Source: Arsenophonus apicola | GTDB taxonomy: Bacteria; Pseudomonadota; Gammaproteobacteria; Enterobacterales; Enterobacteriaceae | DNA length: 64,000 nt | Assembly (NCBI RefSeq): GCF_020268605.1 | Contig: NZ_CP084222.1 | Coordinates: 2,356,001 to 2,420,000 of the forward strand | Direction of reading: 5' to 3' | Shown here: positions 36,782-47,600 of the stretch, piece by piece | How the letters are laid out: each line of letters opens with the position of its first letter | Numbering within the stretch: the stretch's first letter is position 1 | The notes under the pieces: generated by a model | The model's input: only the letters and a program-made list of their open reading frames with translations | Told to the model about the DNA's origin: nothing | Database searches by the model: none | Translations under genes and position numbers: made by a program

Positions 36782-37923
36782 TGCCTTTTTTTTCATATGA
36801 TCCTCTATGGCTTAAAACCCATAAGGCGCAATATACAGTACAAGAAATTCAGCAACAACCTCAGTTATGGCGTAACTTATATCAAACGCTAACAGATAAT
36901 TCAGCTGCGTGGCAAAACTTCCTTTACCCATTATTAAAACAAGCTAATTTACAAATTATTCTGTGTGGCGCAGGCTCTTCCGCGTTTGTGGGCAAATCAA
37001 TCGCACCTTGGTTACGTGAACATAGACATTTAAACGTTTATGCCTTTGCTTCAACGGATATTGTACCCACGCCAAAGCAATATCTGGATAAAAGTAAACC
37101 CACTTTATTTGTCTCTTATGCCCGCTCGGGTAATAGTCCAGAGAGCGTTGCAGCCATAAAGCTCGCTGATCAATGCTTAACAGAATGCCATCACTTAATA
37201 TTAACCTGTAACCCCCAAAGCACACTTACAGACTATGCAAAAAACCGAGCAAATGTCTGTTTACTCACTATGCCAGAAGGATCAAACGATCGTGGTTTTG
37301 CAATGACATCTAGTTTTAGTTGCATGGCATTAGCGACCATATTGTTATTAGGCAATTCAAGCTTGAATCATGCACAACAAAATTTAGCCACCTTAATCAC
37401 TTTATGTGAAAAGCAAGCCGCCAACTGGCAAAGGATTATTCAACCTATCATTCAACAAGGTTTCAAGCGTATGATAGTTTTGGGCTCCCACTGTTTTACC
37501 GGTATTAGTGAGGAGGCTGCGCTTAAAATGTTAGAGTTAACCGCGGGGCAAGTGGCCACCCGTTATGACTCAACGATGGGAGTGCGACATGGGCCAAAAT
37601 TTTTTATTAATGAAGAAACCTTAGTTATTATTCTACTTTCTCAAGAAGCCTATTGCCGACGTTATGATTTGGATCTGCTTAATGAATTAAAACAGGATGG
37701 ACGAGCAAAAAAAATTTTGGCCTTAAGTAGTCTACCTGATAACAATGCCATTGCACTTAACACCACGCTAGCTGATATTTGGCTTATTTTTCCCTACCTA
37801 TTATTTTTGCAATTAATCGCGGTCGAAACTTCACTATCTTTGGGGCTATCGCCTGATAATCCCTGTCCAACCGGTGAAGTGAATCGGGTAGTAAAAGGTG
37901 TCCATATTTATCCCTATATGTAA
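36778..37923 (+). CDS. agaS: Galactosamine-6-phosphate deaminase/isomerase AgaS
   Basis: Converts galactosamine-6-phosphate to tagatose-6-phosphate with loss of ammonia. Two sugar-isomerase (SIS) domains: the first has LCGAGSSAFVGKS and VSYARSGNSPESVA, the second LGSHCFTGISEEAALKMLELTAG and SLGLSPDNPCPTGEVNRVV. 381 residues is the normal size. It lies second in the operon; in E. coli it follows agaA, which is missing here. A second ATG three bases downstream could also serve as start. Confidence 0.93.
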   Translation: MMPFFSYDPLWLKTHKAQYTVQEIQQQPQLWRNLYQTLTDNSAAWQNFLYPLLKQANLQIILCGAGSSAFVGKSIAPWLREHRHLNVYAFASTDIVPTPKQYLDKSKPTLFVSYARSGNSPESVAAIKLADQCLTECHHLILTCNPQSTLTDYAKNRANVCLLTMPEGSNDRGFAMTSSFSCMALATILLLGNSSLNHAQQNLATLITLCEKQAANWQRIIQPIIQQGFKRMIVLGSHCFTGISEEAALKMLELTAGQVATRYDSTMGVRHGPKFFINEETLVIILLSQEAYCRRYDLDLLNELKQDGRAKKILALSSLPDNNAIALNTTLADIWLIFPYLLFLQLIAVETSLSLGLSPDNPCPTGEVNRVVKGVHIYPYM

Positions 37924-37947
37924 CCAGAACAATAATAAGGAGCGTAT

Positions 37948-38430
37948 ATGTCCCCCCCAAACATCTTAATGACTCGCATTGACAATCGTCTGATCCATGG
38001 TCAAGTCGGTATCACTTGGACCAATTCACTTGGTGCCAACTTAGTTGTCGTTGCTAATGATGAAGCAGCCAATGATCCAATTCAGCAATCACTAATGGAC
38101 ATGGTGGTATCCGATGGCGTCCAAACCCGCTATTTTACCTTACAAAAAACGATCGACATTATTCATAAGGCAGCGGAGCGGCAGAAAATTTTTATTGTTT
38201 GCAAAACACCGCAGGATGTATTGACGCTAGTAAAAGGTGGGGTACCCATCAATTTTGTCAATATTGGTAATATGCATTTCTGCGAAGGAAAAAAACAGAT
38301 CCATAAAACCGTTTCCGTTGATCACAATGATATAGAGGCTTTTCGTCAGCTTAATCAATTAGGCATCCCCTGTGAAATTCGCCGCGTGCCAGACGAAACG
38401 GGTGAAAATATTACCAATCTGCTGAATTAA
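37948..38430 (+). CDS. agaV: PTS mannose-family IIB component AgaV
   Basis: Phosphoryl carrier of the GalNAc/galactosamine phosphotransferase system. The active-site histidine is in RIDNRLIHGQVG near the N-terminus. VVVANDEAANDPIQQSLMDMV and KTPQDVLTLVKGGVPINFVNIGNMH match AgaV. AAGGAG precedes the ATG. 160 residues; intact. Confidence 0.92.
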   Translation: MSPPNILMTRIDNRLIHGQVGITWTNSLGANLVVVANDEAANDPIQQSLMDMVVSDGVQTRYFTLQKTIDIIHKAAERQKIFIVCKTPQDVLTLVKGGVPINFVNIGNMHFCEGKKQIHKTVSVDHNDIEAFRQLNQLGIPCEIRRVPDETGENITNLLN

Positions 38431-38441
38431 TGGAGACAAAT

Positions 38442-39230
38442 ATGTTTACTGATGCATTATTGATCGCCTTATTAGCAGGCATTGCCGGCGTTGATCTATT
38501 TGATGGGCTCACTCATCTTCATCGTCCAATTGTAATAGGCCCCATTGTGGGATTAATTTTAGGTGATGTGCAGACGGGTCTATTAGTTGGTGGAACATTA
38601 GAACTTGTTTGGATGGGAATGGTACCACTTGCTGGGGCACAACCTCCCAATGTGGTTATCGGTGGTATTATTGGTACCGCTTTTGCCATTCTCACCCAGT
38701 CTGATCCTAAAGTTGCTATTGGAATTGCCATTCCCTTTTCAATTGCGGTGCAAGGTTGCATTACCCTATTATTTACCCTTTATTCACCCATGATGCATAA
38801 ATGCGATCAAATGGTCAAAAATCTCAATTGGCGCGGCGTTGAATGGGTAAACTATCTTGGCATTATTATTCTATTCTGTTTTTACTTTATCGTTGCCTTC
38901 TTACCTATTTATTTCGGCGCTGACGCTGCCAGTGCTATGGTACAAAAAGCCCCACAATGGCTGCTCGATGGACTGGCGGTTGCCGGTGGTATGATGCCGG
39001 CAATCGGCTTCGCTCTGCTAATGAAAATCATGATGAAAAAAACTTATGTCGCTTATTTTATCTTAGGTTTTCTCGCAGTCACCTTCCTAGATCTACCGAT
39101 TATCGCCATCGCTTTAGGTGCCTTTGCTATTGCTTTAATCGATTTCTTTAACCGCACTCGTAATAATGATGGCGAGACAGCAAACATGCCATCACAAACC
39201 AATCAACAGGAGATGAATGATGGCATTTAA
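38442..39230 (+). CDS. agaW: PTS mannose-family IIC component AgaW
   Basis: Membrane transport subunit. AGIAGVDLFDGLTHLHRPIV, LGDVQTGLLVGGTLELVWMG and PLAGAQPPNVVIGGIIGTAFA are conserved IIC motifs, followed by more membrane helices and GVAGGMMPAIGFA-type segment (here AVAGGMMPAIGFALLMKI). I start it at 38442, where GGAG (38432-38435) is well spaced; an ATG at 38430 overlaps the agaV stop. The end overlaps agaE by 14 bases. Confidence 0.93.
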   Translation: MFTDALLIALLAGIAGVDLFDGLTHLHRPIVIGPIVGLILGDVQTGLLVGGTLELVWMGMVPLAGAQPPNVVIGGIIGTAFAILTQSDPKVAIGIAIPFSIAVQGCITLLFTLYSPMMHKCDQMVKNLNWRGVEWVNYLGIIILFCFYFIVAFLPIYFGADAASAMVQKAPQWLLDGLAVAGGMMPAIGFALLMKIMMKKTYVAYFILGFLAVTFLDLPIIAIALGAFAIALIDFFNRTRNNDGETANMPSQTNQQEMNDGI

Positions 39231-40113
39231 TCGAGCTGATGAAGAAATGGCAAAAAAAAGTGAAAAACGCATGGCACAAGCTCTTGCCACCAGCCAGGTA
39301 GAGAGTGATGACTATATTGATACCACGCCCGGCAAAGCATTAACATCCTATGACATCAATGTTATGGCGCTACGCTCATTGCTTTTGCAAGCTTCATTTA
39401 ACTATGAACGTATGCAAGCCGGTGGATGGTTATATACCCTAATCCCCGCTTTGCGGAAAATTCATAAAAATCCACAAGATCTCGCCAATTCCATGAAAAT
39501 GCATATGGAATTTATTAATGTTCACCCGTTTGATGTCACTTTTTTATCCGGCCTAGTATTAGCAATGGAGCGCAGTAAAGAAAAAATTTCTACTATCCGT
39601 GCGGTTAAAGTAGCCTTGATGGGGCCTTTAGGGGGAATTGGTGATGCCCTATTTTGGCTTACTCTACTACCAATCTGTGCCGGTATTGGTGCTTCACTTG
39701 CCTTACAGGGCAGTATTTTTGGCCCGATCGTTTTCTTTCTGCTATTTAATATCGTTAATTTTGCCTTACGCTTTGGTTTAGCGCATTACGGTTATCAGGC
39801 AGGGACTAAAGCGATTGCAATACTAAAAACTCACACCAAAAATATTTCTCATGCCGCCTCTATTGTCGGTATGACGGTAATTGGGGCATTGGTAGCGTCT
39901 TATGTTCATCTCTCTACGCCATTAGTACTAAAAGCCGGTGAGGCTAAAGTAGCATTACAAACAGATGTATTGGATAAATTAATGCCCAATTTATTACCGC
40001 TAGCTTTTACCCTAATCGTCTACGTTTTTTTGAAACGTGGCTTTTCACCAGTAAAAATGATTGGCATTACCATCCTATTTGGGCTGGCAGGTAAATTAGT
40101 TGGATTCTTATAA
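39217..40113 (+). CDS. agaE: PTS mannose-family IID component AgaE
   Basis: Second membrane subunit of the permease. LLLQASFNYERMQAGGWLY, FINVHPFDVTFLSGLVLAME, VALMGPLGGIGDALFWLTLLP and the C-terminal membrane helices mark IID. The N-terminus has about 45 extra polar residues before the conserved part compared with AgaE. GGAG at 39209-39212 serves ATG 39217 or 39220. Choosing E over the paralogue D is based on partners AgaV/AgaW. Confidence 0.9.
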   Translation: MMAFNRADEEMAKKSEKRMAQALATSQVESDDYIDTTPGKALTSYDINVMALRSLLLQASFNYERMQAGGWLYTLIPALRKIHKNPQDLANSMKMHMEFINVHPFDVTFLSGLVLAMERSKEKISTIRAVKVALMGPLGGIGDALFWLTLLPICAGIGASLALQGSIFGPIVFFLLFNIVNFALRFGLAHYGYQAGTKAIAILKTHTKNISHAASIVGMTVIGALVASYVHLSTPLVLKAGEAKVALQTDVLDKLMPNLLPLAFTLIVYVFLKRGFSPVKMIGITILFGLAGKLVGFL

Positions 40114-40122
40114 GGAGTAAAT

Positions 40123-40554
40123 ATGTTAGGCATTGTCATTACCGGCCATGGAAGCTTTGCTAGTGGTTTAATGCAAGCAATGGAGCAAATTGTTGGCAAA
40201 CAATCGCAGTGCACTGCAATTGATTTTACTGAGGGCATGACAACAGAAGAGTTATATCAAGCCCTAAATCAAGCCAGTAAAATTTGTGATAAGGGTGACG
40301 GCTTAGTATTTCTTACTGATTTACTAGGCGGCACACCATTTTCTCAAGCCGCACAGTTAACATTGACCCATCCACAATGGCAAGTCCTAACGGGAACCAA
40401 TATGCAAATGGCTGTTGAAATGATGCTAGAACGCCAAACTCTGGATGCAGAAAAATTTCGTGATATGGCGCTGGATTGTGGCCACCAAGGATTAACCAGT
40501 TTATGGCATCAGCAACAGCAAAATAAAGGATCCCATAATAATGATGGTATTTAA
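40123..40554 (+). CDS. agaF: PTS mannose-family IIA component AgaF
   Basis: Soluble phosphoryl carrier that takes phosphate from HPr. The active histidine is in VITGHGSFASGLM at residue 9. FLTDLLGGTPFSQAA and LTGTNMQMAVEMML are family motifs. 143 residues; AAGGAG ribosome site; 9 bases after agaE. Intact. Confidence 0.92.
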   Translation: MLGIVITGHGSFASGLMQAMEQIVGKQSQCTAIDFTEGMTTEELYQALNQASKICDKGDGLVFLTDLLGGTPFSQAAQLTLTHPQWQVLTGTNMQMAVEMMLERQTLDAEKFRDMALDCGHQGLTSLWHQQQQNKGSHNNDGI

Positions 40555-40563
40555 GGAGTTACC

Positions 40564-41418
40564 ATGTATTTAATTTCTAGCCGAGAAATGCTAAAAAATG
40601 CCCAACGGGGGCAATATGCGATACCCGCGTTTAATGTTCACAATTTAGAAACTATCCAAGTGGTTGTAGAAACTGCGGCCCAAATGGCTTCACCGGTCAT
40701 TCTGGCCGGTACACCGAGTACCTTTACCTACGCCGGCCTGGAATACATGGTATCTATTTGCACCCAAGCCGCTTCATTAAACAAACTACCCCTTGCGCTT
40801 CATCTGGATCATCATGAAGAATTGACCGATATCTGCCATAAAGTTAAAGCCGGCGTTCGCTCGGTGATGATCGATGCCTCCCATCTACCCTTTGCAGAAA
40901 ACATCGATACAGTGGCAAATGTTGTTCAATTTTGCCAACGTTACGATGTGAGTGTCGAAGCGGAATTAGGGCGCTTAGGGGGTCAAGAAGATGAATTAGT
41001 GGTTGATAGTAAAGAGAGTTTTTATACCGACCCGAGTGCCGCTAAAGAATATGTTGAGCAAACCGGCATAGATTCACTGGCCGTTGCCATCGGTTCTGCT
41101 CATGGACTCTACCACGATGAACCTCACCTTGACTTTAAACGCCTGGCTGAGATCCAATGTCAAGTTGATATTCCATTAGTTTTACATGGCGCATCAGGTA
41201 TATCTGAAGAGATGATACGTCAATCTATTTCATTAGGGATCTGTAAAGTCAATGTGGCCACCGACTTAAAGATTGCCTTTGCTGATGCAGTAAAACAATA
41301 TTTATCTGAACATCCGGATGCTAACGATCCGCGCCAATATATCACACCAGGAAAACAAGCAATGCAGCAAGTGGTAGAGAATAAGATTTTGATGTGTAAT
41401 AGTGCCGGTAAAATCTAG
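40564..41418 (+). CDS. kbaY: Tagatose-1,6-bisphosphate aldolase KbaY (AgaY)
   Basis: Class II zinc aldolase that splits tagatose-1,6-bisphosphate into dihydroxyacetone phosphate and glyceraldehyde-3-phosphate. Zinc ligands and catalytic residues are visible in LHLDHHEE, VEAELGRLGGQED, AIGSAHGLYHDEP and PLVLHGASG. The 284-residue size matches KbaY/GatY. It ends the operon. Tagatose-6-phosphate kinase (agaZ partner step, pfkA-like) is not encoded here and must come from elsewhere in the genome. Confidence 0.95.
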   Translation: MYLISSREMLKNAQRGQYAIPAFNVHNLETIQVVVETAAQMASPVILAGTPSTFTYAGLEYMVSICTQAASLNKLPLALHLDHHEELTDICHKVKAGVRSVMIDASHLPFAENIDTVANVVQFCQRYDVSVEAELGRLGGQEDELVVDSKESFYTDPSAAKEYVEQTGIDSLAVAIGSAHGLYHDEPHLDFKRLAEIQCQVDIPLVLHGASGISEEMIRQSISLGICKVNVATDLKIAFADAVKQYLSEHPDANDPRQYITPGKQAMQQVVENKILMCNSAGKI

Positions 41419-41636
41419 CGCGATATTTCCACATTCAGCCACTAGTATTTAACAAAATCCGATGATTAATTATCTGTTAATAGCTTATTGCAACAACATT
41501 AAATAACAAAACTGGCTTAATCTTCATTAAAACAGATAAAAAATAGCAATGATAAAAATAAATCATCCCACGAGTGACCAAATATTTGCGTTCAAATAAA
41601 TTGATATTCAGCAGGTATAAATAACTAATTAAAATC

Positions 41637-41664
41637 AGTTGTTTTGTTTGACAACAAAACAACT
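41637..41664. terminator. Hairpin between kbaY and toxin copy B
   Basis: AGTTGTTTTGTT, loop TGAC, AACAAAACAACT: a perfect 12-bp stem 17 bases after the end of toxin copy B on the minus strand and about 220 bases after kbaY on the plus strand. Probably terminates both; the T-run is weak. Confidence 0.6.
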
Positions 41665-41681
41665 ATTATCCTGCAATAGCA

Positions 41682-44600
41682 TTAAGTAAAAGCAGCCCAT
41701 AAAGGATCTGTTGCAATATCGGAGATCAAAAACCCAGTGTCTGTCGGCGTCAAGGTTACGGTGGCGGGTTGCAAAAAACGATATTGCTGCTGTTCATCAT
41801 TATCATAAATCAATGCTTCTCGCTGATCTTTTGATAACCCTAAGTAAACCAGATCGTGATTAGCATCTAAACTACTTCCACCCTGTACTATCCGGCCGGC
41901 TAAACTATCATACCAACCCCTGATCGGGTTTCCATCTCGATCCTGCAAGCCCTGCAACATTATGTGATCAGCTGAGTGTGGCATCGTTTCAATCAGTTTC
42001 TCCAACTCTAACGTGACATCGACACTATGCTGACGTAACCAGTCCTGTGAAACCCCAAGTAATACATTTCTTCACTGGTTATCCAACAAACTGAATATCC
42101 CATTTTGTCGCAAACTAAATAATTTATTATTGATAGGAAAAAGCGTTTTAATATTAGTCGCGACTAATTGCGCCTGATTATTGGATAAACCATCATCTGG
42201 TTGGAAATAGAGGGTATGTTTTTGGAAATTATAAAAATAATAACCGGGCGACTCCCCCATCGTGGTCGCAGCAAGAATAAATTCTGACAGCGGTGCTAAC
42301 GACAGCGATTGATTAACAATAGTATCATCATTAGGCAGCGGTACCTCCTCCTGCTCAACTAAAGTTGGCAGATTTAAACGAATTACTTTATGTCCATGGT
42401 TTGCTGTGGGTATTAACCAGTAATGCTGTTTCTGTTTGTCAATATAACCAGATAAATAGAGCACTTCAGCAACCCGGCTCGGAACAAGCTCGGCTGTGGA
42501 GATAAGCTTAGAAATAGTATCAATTTTAATAGGTGAGGAATTACCAAACTGGGTAGCTTCGGATAATAATAACGTGGCAGTATTTTTATTCTGTCCAGTA
42601 AAATCCATCAACTGTTTAAAATTATCTAATTGATTCAGCAGATCTTTACTACCATTAATTGCAACCAAGTTCAGCGCTGCATCCTCAACAGTATAGACAC
42701 AGCGCATTCCATTGTCATGATTAATCACAAATAATAATTGGCCATTTCCCTGGATGGTATTGCTAGTAATAGCTACATTACCTACAGCAGGAAAACCAAA
42801 TGGCAGATATTGCCGCAATAGCTGTCCAGTGCTAATTTCTACCTGCCAGATAGCCGTATCGCGATAAAACCAGGCTTTATCGCCTTCAACTTTAGCTAAA
42901 ACCGCTTGGCTGAGAAATTCCGCCGCATCTGGCAGATTAGTATAAATCATACGGTTACGAGCCGTATCATAATAGGCTCTACCCACTTCACCTTTGCCAC
43001 CTTCTGGCTGATAGTGATTGATGATCACAAATGCCGAAGAGAGTGACTCACTATTGGCTAACATTTTTAGATATTTATCTAGTGAATCTCTATTATTAAA
43101 ATGCGATCCATCCACATTAATGAGTCGCATTTGTTGATTTTTTTCATCAAAAATGAAAGTTCCCTGTTTATTTATCACCTTAATCTGTTTGGCGTTTTTT
43201 GGTAATGTTATTGTTACATTATCTATATAGAGATCGTTATCCACTTTATTAAACTGCATATTGGTGCCCGGGTTTAGATAACGGGCATCCAATACCCAAC
43301 GTGTATTGGCATGATTTGATAGCAAAGTTATTGACGCCTCTTTTGCTAAACTAATCCGATATTCTCCTTCGCCACCAACTAATAACTGATATAGCGTTGA
43401 AAATCCTTTGGTAATGCAGGGATCAGCAAATCCCGATCGCGATCGTCCAAAATCACTTTAATGGGGGTTGCAACATAATCTGGAATAATCCTATAGATTG
43501 CCCGTTCACCGGGAAAAGCATAAAAATCAAAGTCAAACCGACCATCTTCTTCCAGTTTTCTTAATATATCAAATCCCCTATCATATCGAGCAGTGACAAA
43601 GGGTAAAATCATATATACATAATCTAAATAGGTAACAGGAGTACCTGGCAGAACCAGAACATCATTACCCGGTTTAAAGTTGAATTGACTACTTTGATAG
43701 CCTAAGCCGTTTCGAATATTGATCGCCTGGCTTTTATCTTGATTTACGCCTCGATTGGGCCAAAACACAAAATAATCACTTCTTCCTGACCCAACCGTAT
43801 TAGTAGGATCATTACGATAGAGATACTGGCTATCAAAAGTGAGTTTATTTTGCCGTAAGTCCAGTTCGGTAATGACTGCCCCAGGGATCGGCTCCATAAA
43901 AGTAATAACCGCAACATTGTCAGCTATTTTTTTTTTATTTGCCGATAACCACCCTGCTTATAAGCCCAATCAATATCAGCAAAATAGTTGCCTACTATCT
44001 GTACATTGTGAGTGACGTTACCAAACGCTTCTGCCAACGCGGTGATGCCTATGCCTAACCCTGCCAGTGGTACAGATAAGGCGCCAGTAAATGCAGCAAC
44101 GGTAGTTGCCCCCAGCATGCCAGAACCGATTCCTATGCCAATTACGGCTAAATTAGTAATATCAACTCCTAACTGAGCACTAAAAACCGCCCGTTGCAGA
44201 TCATTTTGCGCATTAGCTAACTCAATACTATCCAAAACAATACTGGCAATATTAAATACCCCCCCTAGAAAATAGCTACCATAAAACAATGGGCTCAATA
44301 ATCCTTTCGTAGTTAGCTGTCCGGGGTAGGCAGCCAGTTGATATAAATTAACCAACCGCAATGTATCTTCTACTGTTCCATGCACTATTTGCGTCAAATT
44401 GAGATACGTATGTATATCCAGCGCCATACTAAGGGTTTCTGATAACTCATGATCCACCACCCCAAGCCTTTTTTATTGGCAAACCAGGGGATCAATTCTT
44501 TGATGAGAAAAGCCGCATTTAATCCATGTACACTATCTGCATCAGTGATATCACCTCGCAAAGCTAATGTCTTTCCGTTGTAATGATACACTTTCATAAC

Positions 44601-47600
44601 CATTGCCAGATATTGATTATATTTATTAATAAAATCAATGATATGTTTATTATTTGTGACTAATTTCTTTATTTGATTAGTTTCATTATTAATAAACTGT
44701 AAATCATAACTGCCCAGTTGCGCTTTACTCTTAGTAAAACTAGCGAAAAACGGCACCCAGGTTTGTAGCGACAATTTATGATAATGATAAAACTGGCTTA
44801 TAGTGGACTGAAATTGTTCAGCTAATTTAATGAAAGACAATAATTTATAAGATACAGAGTCTAACCCAGCAGGATCACCTAAGGCTACTTTTTCCATCTC
44901 TTTTTTCGTCAGGCTGTTGGCTGTTTTACCGGGCACATTCTCCATAAACCAATGATTATTATCATGATTAAAAAACAGCGTGGTTTTATTACCCGTTTCT
45001 GTTAATCGTTTTCTGCCCTCATCATTGACCATCAGCCTGGAAGAGTAGGCAGAGACAGAATAGGGTCGAATCGTTTTATCTAAAGCTTCAGCAAATTGTC
45101 TGACATAACTGGTTTGCTGCTGATCGTCAGCCAACGAACAACCAACCAGATTGATATGTTTCGGTGAAATAGTTATCTGCAAATCCGTCGCCAATTGTTT
45201 TAACTGCTGTGCCAGCGGTTTAGCTTCACGCCAGGCCAGGCTGACATGTTCTCCATCAAGGAGGCTATCTCGACCATGGCCAACTAACTGCCAGCGCTGC
45301 TGAGTTTGCTGCCGCAAATGCTCGATATTGCCATGCACCGTAAAACGATTTCCCTCACTATCCAGCTGCACTAAAACCGATATTTGCGGATGTTTTTTTA
45401 GTAATTGGCTCGCCGCTTCTCTTACTATCGAATCATTTTCCAGTTGTATAATTAATTGACCATCAAACCGGCTACTTTCACCTTCATGCTGAAAATTCAC
45501 AGCTGGCCGTTGCCAACTTGACACCACACGAGCAGAGATCAATGTAGCATAATCCCAAATTGAACCATCCAGGCTAAGATTAATTGGCAGATGAATTGAC
45601 TCAGCTTTGAGTTGATTTCCGGTAAAGTTAAATTTTATTAATTTATCTGGAATATGATCAGGCAAGGCAATAAGTTGGTTATTACTGGCATCAATCCTTA
45701 TTAATGAATTGGGCAAATAATTGGTTAATATTTTTAATTTATTATTACTTACAATCAGGTTGGTTAAATTTGCCGGCAGGCTATCAGGTAAAAAGGTTAA
45801 TTGGTTATTATCGACATTAAGCAATTGTAATTGAGCAGGCAAATTATCCGATAAGCGAATCAATTGATTGTAACTAATATCTAAACTGGCCAAAGTGGCT
45901 GGCAATTTATTTGCTAACTCTGCCAACCGGTTATGGCTTACATCCAATTGTATTAACCCTTTAGGCAGCGTATCTGGTAGAGAAGTTAACTGATTATTAT
46001 AAGCATATAACATCTCGATGGTGGCTGGCAGATGAGCTGGCAACGACGTCAATTGGTTGCCGTTAATATTTAGTGATAACAGATTATCGGGGAGATAATC
46101 CGGTAAGCTGGTTAGATTTAAGTTTGATAGATCAAGGGATCGTTCTTGCGAACGAAGACAATCAACCACTCGATCAAATGGGTTTTTCTACCAACCATTT
46201 CCTTTGCCGGTGCTCGTACTAACCATTCTGACCATTCTAAAATTAATTCACCTTTAGAGCGGGATAACTCAGGTAATTGAGCTCCCTGTTTTATTTCAAT
46301 ATCAGTAACAGAAAGAGGGACATGACCCATAATGATCGGGTTATTGTCAATATCAAGAAAAAGTAGTTTATTAGGGAAGTGAGCGGGTAATTCTTTCAAC
46401 TGATTACTGTTAACATTCAAATATTTTAATTTAGCCGGCAGATTAGGCGGCAAAACCGTTAGCTCATTATCACTAACATTAAGGTATCTTAGTTTGTCAG
46501 ATAGATGATTAGATAAAGTGGTCAATCTGTTATGACTAACATCTAAGTATTTTAATTTATTAGACAAGCTTCCTGGCATTATTCCCAATTGATTATAACT
46601 GACATTAAGATGCCCTAACTGATTGGGTAGACTGTCAGGTAAAACAGTTAATTGATTATCACCAATATTGAGTTTTTTTAATCTATTAGATAAATTATCT
46701 GGCAGAGATTGTAGCAGATTATGACTAACATCCAAAGTAATTAAAATATCAGGCAGATGAGTTGGTAAAGAGGTCAATAAATTATTATGACCATCAAAAT
46801 GTTTTAACATAATAGGCAATGTATTCGGCAAAGCGGTCAGGTTATTGACGCTAACATCAAGATAAATTAAGGAATTAGGCAGATTGCCCGGTAAAGCATT
46901 TAACTGATTATCTGCCGCATATAAATATTTTAGATTGGCGGGCAAGCTAGTCGGCAAAACCGATAGTTGATTGTTGTTGATTCTAAGTTCGGTAATGCTT
47001 GCAGGCAAATTATCCGGTAAACGGGTTAAATATAAACCAGATAAATCAAGTGACTGACTATTATTATCCTTAATGCAATCCATTATTCTTTCAAGCGCAA
47101 CATCTCTACTATTAGCTTCGTCATGCGTAATATTTTTATCAGCAGCCCAATCAAGTAACTCCTCTTCTGAAATGTCTATACTATGCTCAACGCTATGCCA
47201 TTGAGGGAATTGCAATGGATAACGAGTAGGTATTGAATCCAAGGGATTACCAGTAAAGTCACTGTACTCCAACTCTAAAGGCAGATGCTCAGGTAAGATG
47301 ACTATCTGATTATTATGTACATCAAAAAAGACCAAATCTTCGGATAAATGGGCAGGTAAAGCCTGCAAATGATTATTATGCAGAATAAGCGTAATCAATT
47401 CATCGGGCAAATCAGGGGGAAATTCTGTTAATCGGTTATAACTGGCATCAAGGTATTCTACATCATCAAAAAAATGCGGTAATTCGGTTAATTGGTTATG
47501 ATATAGCACAATATGCTCTAAGGAAGGAGGCATAATTGGAGGTAATTGAGTTAATTGATTATTATTAACAATCAATGTCACAAGGTCGCCAGGTAACCGA

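Noticed and set aside
41477..41662. A 61-residue minus-strand ORF between kbaY and toxin copy B
   Set aside because: It runs through the hairpin at 41637-41664, has no ribosome site and a composition typical of AT-rich spacer DNA.
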